A DNA stretch of 64,000 nt from Atriophallophorus winterbourni (lineage: Eukaryota > Platyhelminthes > Trematoda > Plagiorchiida > Microphallidae), in assembly GCA_013407085.1 (NCBI GenBank), contig JACCGJ010016149.1, positions 1-64,000 of the forward strand. The letters run 5' to 3'. Of this stretch, positions 46,185-57,519 are shown piece by piece. A program made the position numbers and the translations under genes. The notes beneath the pieces were generated by a model. The model saw only the letters and a program-made list of their open reading frames with translations, searched no databases and was not told where the DNA came from. Within the stretch, counting starts at the first letter, position 1, and each line of letters begins with the position of its first letter.

Positions 46185-46415
46185 ATGAAGATATACTAAT
46201 TTCAAGCCGACCGTATAAGAAAGAATGCGTTTATGAAAGTCCACTGAAAATAAAATTTAGCCAATGCTTACACAGCAGGCTGCTTGGATATGTATGCGTC
46301 CATTTTTCAATAGTCAGTCCGAAATAGGTATCCAATTCATCCTAATTTAATCACGAATGAAAACCTCACAACACTCAACATACATCGTTCAAGTCTATGA
46401 TGTCACTAAGGAATT
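46185..46415. repeat. Direct repeat, left copy
   Basis: About 230 bp (from cctgatgaagatatac to tgatgtcacta) that recurs at 47796-48030 at roughly 90% identity by eye. The two copies bracket a Gypsy remnant. Confidence 0.8.
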
Positions 46416-46419
46416 ATTA

Positions 46420-46515
46420 TTATTATTATATTTGCACAATCTGATACATATATGGTGCCGTTCAACATAAACAATGATATGTACAAAGCAAGAAGGGGGG
46501 TACAAAGCGTTGTCA
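46420..46515 (-). mobile_element. Non-LTR 3' end with (AAT)n tail
   Basis: (ATT)n followed by caatctgatacatatatggt and tatgtacaaagca, the reverse complement of 34020-34120. Read on the minus strand it is a 3' UTR ending in (AAT)n. Only the tip is present. Confidence 0.6.
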
Positions 46516-46539
46516 TCATCGTCATCGTTGAACGTAGGC

Positions 46540-47430
46540 ATGATACTACCCGGTTGCCTACACCGAAGTAGGCTTCACTTTCTCGTGAACACCGGTGCCG
46601 AGGTAAGCGTTATGCCGCGTAGTTAGGAAAAACTCGACCTCCGTCCTTCAAGCATCACATTGCAGGCGGATAGTGATTCGAAAATCTCGACCTACAGTTA
46701 GAAATTTCTAAAACTCGATCACGGACTCAGACGTGAATTCCCCTTCGTCTTCCTGATAGCCGATGTACAGAAGCCTATCATCGGTATCGATTTCCTGACG
46801 AAATACAGTCTCGTAGTCGATCTCCAACACCGACGGCTACACAACAATAGCACGTCACTAAACGTGTCCGGTAAACTATGTTCCATCACCTCAACTGGTC
46901 TTTGAATTTTCGTCCCTAACAATGCCAATTACAGCTGTCTTGCGCGACTTCCCGACCCTAACACGCCCAGCACCATACACTGAGCGACCTACCCACGATG
47001 TTCATCATCACATCGTCACTAAAGGGCCCGAAATGTTGCTAAAGCTCGCAGGCTACCGCCTAAAAAGCTGAAAGCAGGAAAACGCGAATTTAGCTTCACA
47101 CTGAGTCAGACTGGCAAAAGGGAACTTGACAATCGCACTACCGGCGAAGCTGAACCAGCATCCTACCGCTCAAGACCAAAGTAACACTTTCGGTTACGCA
47201 ACGGTATTAAAGACAAGTTTAGCATCGATCGCTTCAAACCCGCTTACGTTGAACGAATGTCATCACAAGAAGCTACCACTTCGACCCCACCCACACAACC
47301 TGTGACGAACTTTAACGATCTCCCAAATCGGCACTTAACCGTTGTATGTAACCGCAAGACTGGTTGAATACATGCCCTAAACGGTGTATCGAGCGCCCAT
47401 CAGTCGACTCACGCTCTAGGGAGGGAGTTC
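46540..47430 (+). pseudogene. pol: Second Gypsy element, internal remnant
   Basis: Begins with ~35 bp of RTE 5' sequence (atactacccggttgcc), then protease: FLVNTGAEVSVMP (active site D changed to N) and PIIGIDFLTKYSLVVDL. RT, RNase H and nearly all of integrase are deleted; after about 47190 only the Pol C-terminus remains (KFSIDRFKPAYVE), then a polypurine tract (gggagggag) and the 3' LTR. Several stops. It is related to, but distinct from, the element at 39378-45689. Confidence 0.8.
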
Positions 47431-47795
47431 TGTAGCATTTTGTAATTTCACTTTCTTTTCAATTGTACTTCCATTTCCATCAATGTTGTTTTAATCAACC
47501 ATTTTTCCAGAATATACTTTTACCGCGCGCGTTCCTCTTCTGCTTCATTTTCGTGGTGCTGCGTTATTGCGTGTTTGCGAATCACGACGGTTAACAGCAT
47601 AATTGATTTGTCGCACATTTTTCGACTTCGTCAATTATAATTGCTGATCAACGCGACACACCGGAGTTTGGAGCTGGAATATTTTTGTGTGTGGATATTT
47701 GCATTGGACATTAAATCTTCACTTATCGTGAGTTCGTTCCTTGTCTATTTTTACTATACCATTTTCCTGTTATATTTTTGCATTTATCCACTACA
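47431..47795 (+). repeat. 3' LTR of the second Gypsy element (365 bp)
   Basis: Starts TGTAGCATTTTG right after the polypurine tract and ends TTATCCACTACA, with the same TGTAG/CTACA ends as the first element but unrelated internal sequence. No matching 5' LTR found. Confidence 0.75.
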
Positions 47796-48030
47796 ACCTG
47801 ATAAAGATATACTGCTTTCAAGCTGAATGCATAAGGAAGAATGCGTTTACGAAAGTTTACTGAAAATAAAATTTAGCCAATGCTTACACAGCAGGCTGAT
47901 TGGATATGTATGCGTCCATTATTCAATAGTCAGTCCGAAATAGGTATCCAATTCATCCTAATTTTAATCAATAATGAATACCTCACAACACCTAACATAC
48001 ATCGTTTAAGTCAATGATGTCACTACGGAA
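47796..48030. repeat. Direct repeat, right copy
   Basis: Second copy of 46185-46415, beginning exactly at the LTR end. It may be part of a longer LTR or a duplicated flank; I cannot tell which. Confidence 0.75.
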
Positions 48031-48129
48031 GGAAACAATCACTCGTTTTTTTAATTTCCTCTTTATAGCTGATAAACTAGGACCGAGTTAACGCAAACCG
48101 TGGACAAACCTTGAACGTGTTCTTAATGA

Positions 48130-48490
48130 CTTTAGACAAGAGATAGCTTTTAGTGAAGTTAACTGGTAGATCCCATGTAGAAGATCACCTGATGACCTTT
48201 TCTATATCCTCAAGAAGATCCTGTTCATCAAGTGATCCGATAAACTTGACATCATCCGCAACAAATATAGCAGGACACTTAAGTGACGCTGCCAAATCAT
48301 CGACGAAAATGAGGAAAAGTAGCGGTCCGAGTACGGAACACTATGGGACTCCACCAACAACTTTTACTTTCGCCGAATACATACTGCCTATCCTGACACA
48401 AAAGAATATATTGCTTTAGAAGCCTATTATCCATTTCTTCAAAGACCATCCAAACCCATATAACCAAGTTTGGTTGCAAGCAATCTGTGG
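48130..48490 (-). pseudogene. CR1 RT palm fragment
   Basis: The minus strand reads GVP-CSVLGPLLFLIFVDDLA and IFVADDVKF, matching CR1 motif B (GVPQGSVLGPLLFL.FINDL) and motif C (FADD, here VADD). Upstream frames include ATKLGYMGLDGL-like text. The glutamine after GVP is a stop (TAG). No more of this copy is present. Confidence 0.72.
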
Positions 48491-48499
48491 TTTACCGAA

Positions 48500-48712
48500 T
48501 CAAAGATCCAGACAATGTGCCGCACAGTCAGAGACTGCACGTGGGCTAAGATACTGTCAGGTTGCCCAGGCCTAGACAGATATGAGAAAGAAAAAAGAAC
48601 AGGAAATGGTAGTGAGACTCCAGCCTGTTTCAGCATGCAACTCACTACCTCTGGCCAATCAATTTAGCGCGGTGTTAGCCGCACAGCACAGAGTACTGCA
48701 CGATTGCACATT
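48500..48712. repeat. R200 copy, 5'-truncated
   Basis: Starts at agatccagacaatgtgccgc and runs to gcacattcgta. The first ~15 bp of other copies are missing. It is followed within a few bases by the 3' tip of RTE-4. Confidence 0.7.
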
Positions 48713-48717
48713 CGTAC

Positions 48718-49365
48718 TTCCTTACTTTACTTTTGTGCGGCTGGCTCCACGGGTGGATTAGCCGGCTTCATTGTTGTCTCTGATCGCACCAGCCCACGCA
48801 CGTCGATCGGAGGCGAGATCGTTGCAGATCGTGATCCAGTATCGTTCCCACCTGCGAACTCCGTAGACGGTACGCAGACCCAGGGTTTCTACATCCTCTT
48901 TCACAGTTGACAGCCAGGTTTTCACTTGACCACCTTGCCGCCGTCGCCAGGTGCGAACGGGTTTGGGGTCGAAGACGAGTTTTGGAGGTGCTGTGTCTGC
49001 CTTTCGGAGGACGTGGCCAAACTATTGCAGCCTTCGCCGTTGTATGTGAGCGGAAAGTGGAGATAGTCCGCTGCAACGCTCTCGTACGGCTGCGTTAGAT
49101 ACTCGGTCAGTATATCGGATGCCCAAGATTACCCTGAGGCACCAATGGTCGAACACTTCTAATGTGCGTACAGCCTGTGACCTTAAAGGCCATGTCTCGC
49201 ATCCGTAAAGCAGTACAGGGCGGATCGCTGCTTGATAAACGCGGGTCTTAGTTTTTAGGCTGATCCCGGGCTTGCGCCAAAGGGTGCCCTTCAACTGCAT
49301 AAACGCATTACGAGCACGATCGACCCTTAACTTCACTTCATCTTTCGCCTGACCATTGGGCAATA
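48718..49365 (-). pseudogene. RTE-4 ORF2 C-terminal fragment
   Basis: Nearly identical to 30503-31040 but extends ~100 bp further upstream (ILPNGQAKDEVKLRVDRARN, LWRKPGISLKTKTRVYQ). A TGG in the 30-kb copy is TAG here (LQWFGHV becomes LQ-stop), so this copy is dead. 5' truncated where RTE-1-type 5' UTR begins. Confidence 0.88.
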
Positions 49366-49940
49366 TACTTGAGTGGCAGTGGGGATAAGCTCTCACTGTT
49401 TTTAAAATGCTCCCATATGGCATGCGTCTCAAATAGCCTCTGACCAACAAATCCAGCTTCTGGCCTGCACGAGTGACACTCCGAGCCCGGTGGAACTGCT
49501 TCTACCAACAGGAGTAGGGGCGAAGGTGAGTGACTGGCGCCTGAAAATCAGTTTGCTTCGGGCAGATGTAGCTCGTTAGCCTGGGAGGGCATTTCATATA
49601 AGGGAAGGAAAACCCTGATTTTAAACCTCCGCTGCCTTGTGGGATACCCGATCGCGGGAAAGGCTTCGGGAGAAAACCTTGAGGAAATACCGGGAACAGA
49701 GTTTGGTAGACCACCACTTTCAGGCAACTCCCTGCTGCCTTGCAGGTCGCACATGGTTGTGCAAAAGCTAGAGAAGCTGACTCGAACAAACGCCGAGTGG
49801 TGCTGGAGACGCCGCTTTGTACCCGAATTCCCAAGAATCTTGTTTAAAGCCGACTCATCCTCCATGAGGAGTTGGCTTGAACCATAACCTTTCAACAGTC
49901 CAAGAACGCACCCATTATCCCCGTCCATAACAATCACTTT
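49366..49940 (+). mobile_element. RTE-1-type 5' UTR, plus strand
   Basis: gcagtggggataagctctca and cgtctcaaatagcctctgac match the 5' end of RTE-1 in reverse; gcagatgtagctcgttagcc matches 28258-28285. After about 49760 homology fades and no ORF2 follows. Confidence 0.72.
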
Positions 49941-50040
49941 TAATTTCGACCCATTATGTGGTTATTTTTAAGCTTGCATTTTTTTTACCACAATAAACTA
50001 TTGACTATTAATAGAAGTCTTTAGGATTCTAAAGGGTCTC

Positions 50041-50400
50041 ACTGGTGACAATATTACTGAAACTTGCCCGGAAAACACATGCAAGGGGCAATTCAATGAA
50101 GCTTATTAATTGTAAACCCATTCTGCTTGTGCGTGGTCCTTTTTTTAACAACCGTGTGTTCAACCACTGGAATAAGCTCGTAGATAGTTTATTAAACCTC
50201 CCTAGCGTGTCAAGCTTTAAAAGAGAAACAGACGCTAAATGGTCTACCCTATATTAAAACATTTTCTAATAAAACTTTAAAAAAAACATTTATTTGTATT
50301 GTATCATTTTCTCTCACATATGTGTCTAGGCATAGGCCACCTGACGGCATATTACCTCACGTGCAGTATATGACTCTGCAGTAAATACCTACATCATACA
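50041..50400 (+). pseudogene. CR1 RT C-terminus and 3' UTR
   Basis: The 70-codon frame reads HARGNSMKLINCKPILLVRG, then FFNNRVFNHWNKLVDSL, then SSFKRETDAKWSTLY and stop: the TRGH..KL, FF..RV...WN.LP and FK..LD.HW blocks of the CR1 RT C-terminus. It is followed by an AT-rich 3' UTR. Confidence 0.75.
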
Positions 50401-50479
50401 TTGTTCCCGCATTTTATTGCATTGTTTCCTGAATCGAAGACCTTTCACTGTGCTGAGGAATAGAACACCTACATTTCTT

Positions 50480-51600
50480 TCAGATATCTGGAAACAAGAA
50501 TTTGCAAACCTTACGAACTGAAGTGATACTTGAAAAGGCCTTGAAGCAGAAACCGTCTACGTCGAACGCTTCTTTGGCCAAAGCTGCCACGAAAAATACT
50601 TCGCTTAATGTTATCTGCACCGATTCGTCACCAACTGAAACACCCCCGTTGGTCAAAAAATCATACAGAGAAATGCTTTTGCGGTCGACCTCCGCTACAC
50701 AATCTGAGCCCGCCACACTAAACCTAAATCAAAAAGCCTCACATTCTATGAAGAAAGACCGGACACGCGACAAGCATTCTCATTCGTTAAGCGTAATGTA
50801 CGAATGTTGAAAAGTCCGGCGAGAGCTTGTTAGATAGAAAACACAAACAGGACCTCGATATATGGTCTAAAATTTGTCAACAATTGCAAATTGAACATGT
50901 TACTCCTGACAAATTGATTCGTCTAACTCGCCATTCCACCTCACCTCATAGTGATCAACCTCGGTTACTAAGAGTTACACTGAAGTGCGATGCTGATATC
51001 GATAGCATACTGCCAAATTCGTATCGACTAAAGACGGATCCGAATTCAAATTGCCGGATATATCCTGATGTGCCATGGTGGGAACGGAATGGTGCCTCAA
51101 ACACTGAGGAAAAATAGTATCGCGGAGTATGGTTCTACTTAGGGTACCAGAAAATACCACTGAAGCATCGGGACAGGAAACAACAGATCATGACTTCAAG
51201 CAGTGGCGTTACATTGCGTCTTTGCTTAATATTTCTAATGTTGTGATCACTGACACTTGCCGGGTTACCTTTTTAACTAGCGACATAACTGAATTTGTCA
51301 AGTTTGAATGGAAAATAGCAAAACGTGGTTTACCGAAAGACATTAGACATTGTCCACCGAGACCAAGTACCATGAGTGCGACACATTCGCGGCTGGGGTG
51401 GTAGACGGCAGTGTTCCAACCGAAACGGAAGGAATCAATACATCATACAACTTAGTGGTTCTATGGAATGCGCCACCGCAAAATGTTGTGAATGCAACGA
51501 CAATTAATGTTTTCAAATCGAAATTGGATGCATACGTCAAACAAAACCCTGAATTTGGCCCGGTGTATTGAAGCAACACGAACCCAGAAAAACATTAAAA
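50480..51600 (+). pseudogene. CR1 copy with ORF1 joined to RT C-terminus (internal deletion)
   Basis: 50502-51404 is CR1 ORF1 in three frames: LNVICTDSSPTETP, LDIWSKICQQLQIEHVTPDK, RVTLKCDADID, NCRIYPDVPWWERNG and VLLRVPENTTEAS, paralogous to ORF1 of CR1-X (56141-57519). At about 51400 it jumps to LVVLWNAPPQNVVNATTINV and DAYVKQNPEFGPVY, the very end of a CR1 RT. The endonuclease and nearly all RT are missing. It could be an internally deleted mRNA copy or two stacked 3'/5' pieces. Confidence 0.75.
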
Positions 51601-51639
51601 ATGTGATTTTGATTAAATGTTTTTCGCAATAGTTGTCAT

Positions 51640-52030
51640 CCAATGGTACGTGTAAAGCATTAGCTTTTTATCACATAAATCTTGATTCTTGTATATTCAA
51701 ATTAGAATTGCCGGGTTGACAACCGCATACTGTCGAACGAAATCTGTACGTGATTGACTTTTATCCGCCTTCAGCCCTGTGGAACTTGAACTTGTGAACA
51801 TCATGTCTCTTCCCCGGTTATAGAAAGACAGCAAACCGAAAACGGTGATGATCAACCTGTACACAAGCGCCTACAAAATTCAAAACACTTTTCTGATGCG
51901 AACTCTTCTGGTACAAAAATGGTTACGAAGTCCAAGATCCCTACTCATCGGGAGGTTCCGCTCAAACAATCGGTTTTAACTCCTAATGTTGCCGCCACAA
52001 AGATCGCAAAATTTCTCTCTGTATTCTATC
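51640..52030 (+). other. Possible CR1 ORF1 fragment
   Basis: Broken plus frames give ENGDDQPVHKRLQNSKHFSD and HREVPLKQSVLTPNVAA, low-complexity text like CR1 ORF1 linkers. No diagnostic motif. Ends at the CR1-X tail. Confidence 0.35.
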
Positions 52031-52314
52031 AGTATCAGTATCAATAGTCAATAGTCAATAGTCAATAGTCAATAGTATATTTTGGTACAAAAAGCTATGA
52101 GCTTAAAATAGAACCACAGGATAGTCAGCACAGGGGGTCGGGTGGAGTCCATGAAATTGGGTTTTGGTTACCAAAGTTCCGTAAATGGTGGGGTCAGAGG
52201 AAACACAGGGTAGTCAATACAGGGGAGGATGGATTGGCGTCAATTCGTATGTAGGTCTGGAAAAGAGAAAATGGGTGCAGCATCGGGAACAAAAAGAAAT
52301 GTGCGAAGTTAAAT

Positions 52315-53035
52315 TCAAATTTTCTGAGAATGATATAGGTAAGAGTCAAGGCGTTCTTCAAAAATAGCAAGGGAAGGAGAGGTTACAATAAAAGACGGTA
52401 GATCATTCCAGGAAGAAGGAGTGCGAACTGTGAAAAAGAACTTTCGGCAGTTTAACCGACTTGGTAGGTGGGCAAGCTTTAAGACATGTCCCCGGATTCC
52501 GGAACTAGGGGCCATCGAAAGCAGTCTGAGGCACGAGTGTTTGGCATTCTTGGAAATCAGGAAAACCGAAATCAGATCCCCTCGTATGCAGCGGTAACTC
52601 ATGGGGAACAAATTAAGTGCCTTCAGGCGATCTTCATAGTTCATCGAACTAAGCCCTTTGACGATTTTGGTGAATCTCCGTTGTGCTTGTTCCAGGACGT
52701 GAATATCGCGCTTTAACCACGGGGACCATACGGACACGGCGTATTCTAGGTGAGGTCTGACGTACGCGTGAAGAAGTGAGGGGGAAAGGCTGCGGTCGAA
52801 AGAACCAAAGACTCGTTTTAGAAGGCCTACGTTTCGATTCGCGACTAAGGAAGCGTATGAACAGTGAGCAGAGCACCCGAGGTCACTTTGAACCAGTATA
52901 TCGAGGTTTTTCTCTTGCATACTTACCGAAATTTCGGTGCCCCCTAGTTGATACCTAGGTTCACCGGGGTGGCGAATGCGGAGAAATCGGCATTTTCGTG
53001 GATTGAAAGGTAGCTGGTTCATAATTAAATAAATA
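52315..53035 (-). pseudogene. CR1-X ORF2, C-terminal domain
   Basis: Reads MNQLPFNPRKCRFLRI, NLDILVQSDLGCSAHCSYAS, GLLKRVFGSFDR, YVRPHLEYAVSVWSPWLKRD, LEQAQRRFTKIVKGL, YRCIRGDLISVFLI and FFFTVRTPSSWNDLPSFIV, the full series of CR1 RT thumb and C-terminal blocks, in one open frame. It continues CR1-X after the CR1-W insertion. Confidence 0.88.
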
Positions 53036-54058
53036 AATATTTTATTCTTGGAACTCCAAGGCATGCTAAGCTTGATCGATAATTATCAAAGTTGTTTGTA
53101 TACATAAAGCATAAAAATGGACAATAATTATTCACATTTTCAAGGTCATAGTGCTGATAATTTTTTGTTCGTTAAAATGGTCCAGGTAAATGATAATCAA
53201 TCAGTTTTACAGAAAATTCAATATATGAGCAGTTGTTGTATGAAGAGAAAATTGGGTGAGGGGAGAAATGATACGAAGAATATTGAAGAACGATGGACCG
53301 GAATATCGAAGATGCGAGGAATCTCGAAGAGAGAGAATCTTCAAAAATGTTTAGTTGGAACACATTATTATTGTCGAATATATGTTCTAAATGAAGAGTG
53401 TCTTTTCGTGGGTATTCGTAGAAGATTTGGCGTCCCAGTGTTGACTCGTTTGTGGATCGGAATTCTTCATATGGATGTGAAAAGGTAATCTGGAAAATAG
53501 ATACTAAGGGACGGAGTAACTGTTCACTATGAAAGTTGAAAAACTGATATCACTGTTAATATCCAGCAATGTCATGAGTGTATAGTTCATCTAATGAGAC
53601 ATCTAGGTTGAGAAGTTTCATTAATTTTTCAACTGTGAGAAATGAATTCAGATGTGATTTAAAATCACATAGTGAGGTACAAAGTCTTATGTTTTTCGGA
53701 AGAATATTCCAGAGTTTAGCGTATTTATTTAGGTAGAAGTTACTTCTTACTTTCGTACAGGATCTAGGTAATTCCACTAGATTATCTTGATTTCTTAAGT
53801 TATATCTAGAACCTTGTCGGAAGCGAATAGACGAATTTATATCTATATTATCAGAAGATATTATTCTAAAGAACAGTATTAGGTTGTGTCTAATTCTACG
53901 GAACCATAGTGGTTCTAGCTTGAGCTGCGTACATCTTTCTCTATATGATTGATTCGAGCTATATCCGGTGATTGATTTGGTAAAAGTACGTTGTACTTTT
54001 TCCAAAAGGATGGTATCGGTTTTATTTATACTGCTATATATTATATTACAGTAATCAA
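53036..54058 (-). mobile_element. CR1-W 3' fragment inserted in CR1-X
   Basis: Minus strand: LEKVQ-like start (EKVQRTFTKSITGYSSN), LWFRRIRHNLILFFRII, LRNQDNLVELPRSC and LWNILPKNIRLCTSL, a CR1-clade RT C-terminus quite unlike CR1-X and much more AT-rich. Stop at 53556, then ~500 bp of 3' UTR ending in a small hairpin (ttggagttccaa at 53051-53062), AATAAA-like text and a (TTTA)n run. Possible short TSD ATTA at the edges, not certain. Confidence 0.78.
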
Positions 54059-56100
54059 CTATTAAGTGAGTTTAGGTCCATCTGCAATTCGTCACAGTCA
54101 TTTGGGGAAGAGAGGATTCGCCAGAGTTTGAGGTCATCTGCGAACATTAAAAACGGTGAGTTCACACATGCACCAATATCGTTGATGAACATCAAGAACA
54201 AGCGCGGGCCGAGTACAGAACCTTGGGGTAAACCACATTTTATTGAAAAACAATCAGAAAGTGATTTTCTGACGCGAACGTGGAGTGTTCTGGCGCGGAG
54301 AAATTCGGCTATCCAAGACAAAAGTGGGTTAACGATTCCAAGAAGAGCAAGCTTTTGTAGTAAAATAGCGTGGTTTACGCTATCAAAAGCTTTGGAGAAA
54401 TCTACGTAAATTACATCAACACCGTAGCCTGCGTCGACAGCTTTGGTCCAGCTGTCCCGGGCCAAAAGCAGGTTTGTCGTACAGGAGTGTCCGCGACGAA
54501 ACCCATGTTGTTCGACAGCGACCGCGTTTTCGTTCTCCATAAAAGTCATCAACTCGTCGGACACGGTCGATTCCATGACTTTAGAAAGCACGGGGAGCAA
54601 GGTGACTGGACGGTAATTCGCGGGGTCGCTGCGGTTTCCTCCTTTATAGATTGGGGTAATAATACCCTGTTTCCAAAATTCGGGAACACGCGAGGTATCA
54701 AACAAGCGTTGAATTAGACAGCAAGTGGCTCACAAATATGTGCGGCGACCGCACGTAATGCTTTCGGCGTTATCCGGTCTATTCCCGAAGATGCGTTGTC
54801 CCGGAGCTGCATAATCGTTTTGCGTATGCTCTCAGCGGAGAATATGACGGTGGAGAGTCTAGGTGGTGTTGTGATGATATTTAATGAGGATGGTGAACAA
54901 TTCTGGAAAACCGGCATGTAGTGATCCTTTAATGTGTTCGCGGCTTCTAAAGAAGTCGACGTAGAACCACCTTCAATTTTCGGAGGCGGGATACCATTTT
55001 TCACCTTTCGTTTATCGTTTATAAGACGGTAAAGCAGTTTTCTGTTGTCAAGAAATCGTGCCGTCAACTTGTCCTGGTAGTCCAGCCTGTCTTGACGCAC
55101 TAGAGACGTGCAGTGGTTGCGTAATTGACGATAAATTTCCCAATTTTGCACACACTCTTCCGATCGGAACGCACGTCATGCAGTGTTTCTGCACTTAATC
55201 CACTTGCGAGTTCTACTACGAATGAACGTCTGCAGGATACGTCTTTTGTATTCGGCCGAAGTCGATGATTAATGCAATAGAAGATGCCACTGAGAGACAA
55301 ATCTGGACCAGGCAAGCTCAGGATCGTCATTTAGCAGAAAGTCAAAATTGTTGGCCGCAATGATTTCTTGAAAAGCCTTGTAGTCTGTGACGGTTCGGAC
55401 AAGAGTTACCTCTTCGTCGAGGAATTCAGCGTGGGAAACGAAAAAGAATATCAGGACGACGTGGTCACTTTTCCCTGGGGGTGGTTCATAATGTATTTCT
55501 TCTATCATCAGCTCTTCGTTAGTCAGCACCAGATCGAGCAAAGATGGACAGTCGCTACTTCGGAAACGTGTAGCAACCTTCACGTGATTGTACAAAGGAT
55601 GGCTGCTGATAAGATCATCCAAATCCGCGGCGAACGTATTTGGGATAGGTTCGCTGAAAAGCTCGGGAGAGTTGAAATCCCCCATCAGTAAGGCATGACT
55701 GTGAGGTAGTGATAGGGCGAATCGAACGGAAGCCATAAGGACACTATCCATCGAATGTTGAGTATTCGGAGGACGATAGATTACCGCAACGAGAACACAG
55801 TCCTTATTTTTAAGTTGCACGCGACACCAGAATGAATCCACCACGTTAAGTTGATGATGCGATATAATCTCACAGGAAAGACGCGAGTTATAGTATAAAA
55901 GGACGCCGCCCCCTTTAGTTGGACGATCGTTCCTGAGAATGGACATATCAGTGAGAGAAACCTCGGCGTCAGTGATCGAAGAGGTTAGCCACGTTTCGGA
56001 TACAGCTATTATGTCAAAATGACGAGCAGCATGCCTCAAACGTAGTTCTGCAAGTTTGCTGAGTAAACCCTGCGCGTTCGTGTAGAAACAGTTTTAGCCC
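54059..56100 (-). pseudogene. CR1-X ORF2, endonuclease and RT part
   Basis: Endonuclease: TNAQGLLSKLAELR, IIAVSETWL (Glu), GGGVLLYY, VAVIYRPPNT, LLMGDFNSPE, SLLDLVLTN, GKSDHVVLIF (Asp-His). Two in-frame stops (at 55269 and about 55190) and a stop with a frameshift near 54710 interrupt the linker. RT: DPANYRPVTLLPVLSKVMES, EQHGFRRGHSCTTNLL, VDFSKAFDSVNHA (motif A), GLPQGSVLGPRLFLMFINDI (motif B), FLMFADDLKLW (motif C near 54135). Ends in DLNSLNS at the insertion point. It would nick DNA and prime reverse transcription at the target. Confidence 0.9.
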
Positions 56101-56140
56101 TCACGCGTAAGGTTAGGAGCAGCATCATTTATACGAATAT

Positions 56141-57519
56141 CTAGACCGCCGATCCCGTTTGGATCGGCTCTTGTGAGTTTTTTGGGTATGTCGAGTCCGT
56201 CTGCACCACATTCGTTTCGGTTAGTGGAAGCGGTGGCGTCAATCGCGGTTTACTTTTAATCCGCTTTTCCAGGGCCGAGCGAAGACGAACTTCTGCTGGA
56301 GCACAATGCCTTTGTCGATACCATTGTTGCAAAGCGTCATTCACCATAGATTCAGATTGAAAGGTGACCTTAAGTATGTGAGGACCAGATCCTTGGTAGC
56401 TGGGAGAAGCTGGCAAACGCTTCAGGGAAGTAGTTAAGGTATCGGTAATTTCACTCAATTGCTGTAAGAAGCGCCACTGTTCGCAATCATGAGTGGTGTT
56501 TTTGTTAGGATCACTATCATTCAGTTCAGGAACGCCATGAACAACGATGCTCTTTTTGTCACTTTCGTGTTTCCAATCGTAATTCTCTTGATTTTTTGCT
56601 TGCCTATCTGCCCATGATATATCGGGGAATATACGGATTGGGGACGAGCTGTTTCGAAGCATGTAAGCGGATAGATGAATGGATTCAACATCTGCTAACG
56701 ATTTTAACACGATGCGCAACAATCATGGCTCACAACGTGTGCCGATTCCTGGTTTCGTGACAAGCGGACCATGCTAGCCGGTTCTATGTCAAGACTTAGC
56801 TCATGACACAACTTTTTCCATTGTTCCACATCTTCAGATTGACGCGCTATGAAGCTGGGTGAATCAGTCTCGGGGACATTGGAGCAAATCACGGTAAGTG
56901 CCTCCGCTCGTGCTACCGAAACCTTCGACGTCACTGTTATGAGACTAGAAGCTTGCGCGGTCAAAGCATTATTGATGCTTGTGCCGTTTAGCGGTTTGGG
57001 TCTGCCAGCGACAACACTAGATAGCTTTGTGCTGATCTTTTGTTGTACATGGATGGGATGGGCCTGCGTGACGGGGGGTTTAACTACTGACTTCTGTGCT
57101 GGTGAAACTGATGTAACAACAGCGAGGCTTGAAGTAGTATGCTGTTCGTTAAACATATTTTCAAGTTTATGAAGACGGCCTTCGAGGGTAATGATGGTCT
57201 TGGACTGTTGATCTATCATATGCAGTAGACTTCGAGCCATAGGGAGATTAGTACACGCGCTACAAAACCAAGGTTTGGTGGAATTAGATCTATGTTCAGT
57301 CAAAACCGTTGCGGTTAAACCCGAGCAGCGTGAATGATACCATACGGAGCAGTTTGTGCATTCTATTCCTTCGAGAACAGTAGTAGAACACTTAGGATTT
57401 CCACAGGAACTATTCGATTCAACCGTAGGACGGCTTTTACCGGTTGTTTTACACTCACCGGATCCTCGAGTATCCTTAGTGTTAGAACAAAGTTTTGTTT
57501 TTGATTTAACAACAACCAT
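56141..57519 (-). pseudogene. CR1-X ORF1 with PHD finger (one frameshift)
   Basis: ATG at 57519 (MVVVKSKTK). Residues ~30-90 form a PHD finger: CGNPKC, ECTNC, VWYHSRCSGL and WFCSACT give the C4-H-C3 set. A coiled-coil-like stretch follows (TIITLEGRLHKLENMF). After a serine/threonine-rich linker comes a conserved ORF1 domain: LTVICSNVPETDSPS, EQWKKLCHELSLD, then a frameshift near 56715, LRIVLKSLADVES, IRIFPDISWADRQ and VVHGVPELNDSD. The same domain recurs at 50502, 58437 and 62600. PHD-type ORF1 is known in part of the CR1 clade (Kapitonov and Jurka). ORF1 proteins of this kind bind the element RNA; the PHD finger may contact chromatin (inference). Confidence 0.85.

Noticed and set aside
46180..46220. 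Hammerhead core at cctgatgaag
   Set aside because: The second core box is not present at a workable distance, and the paralogue at 47796 has ctgataa.
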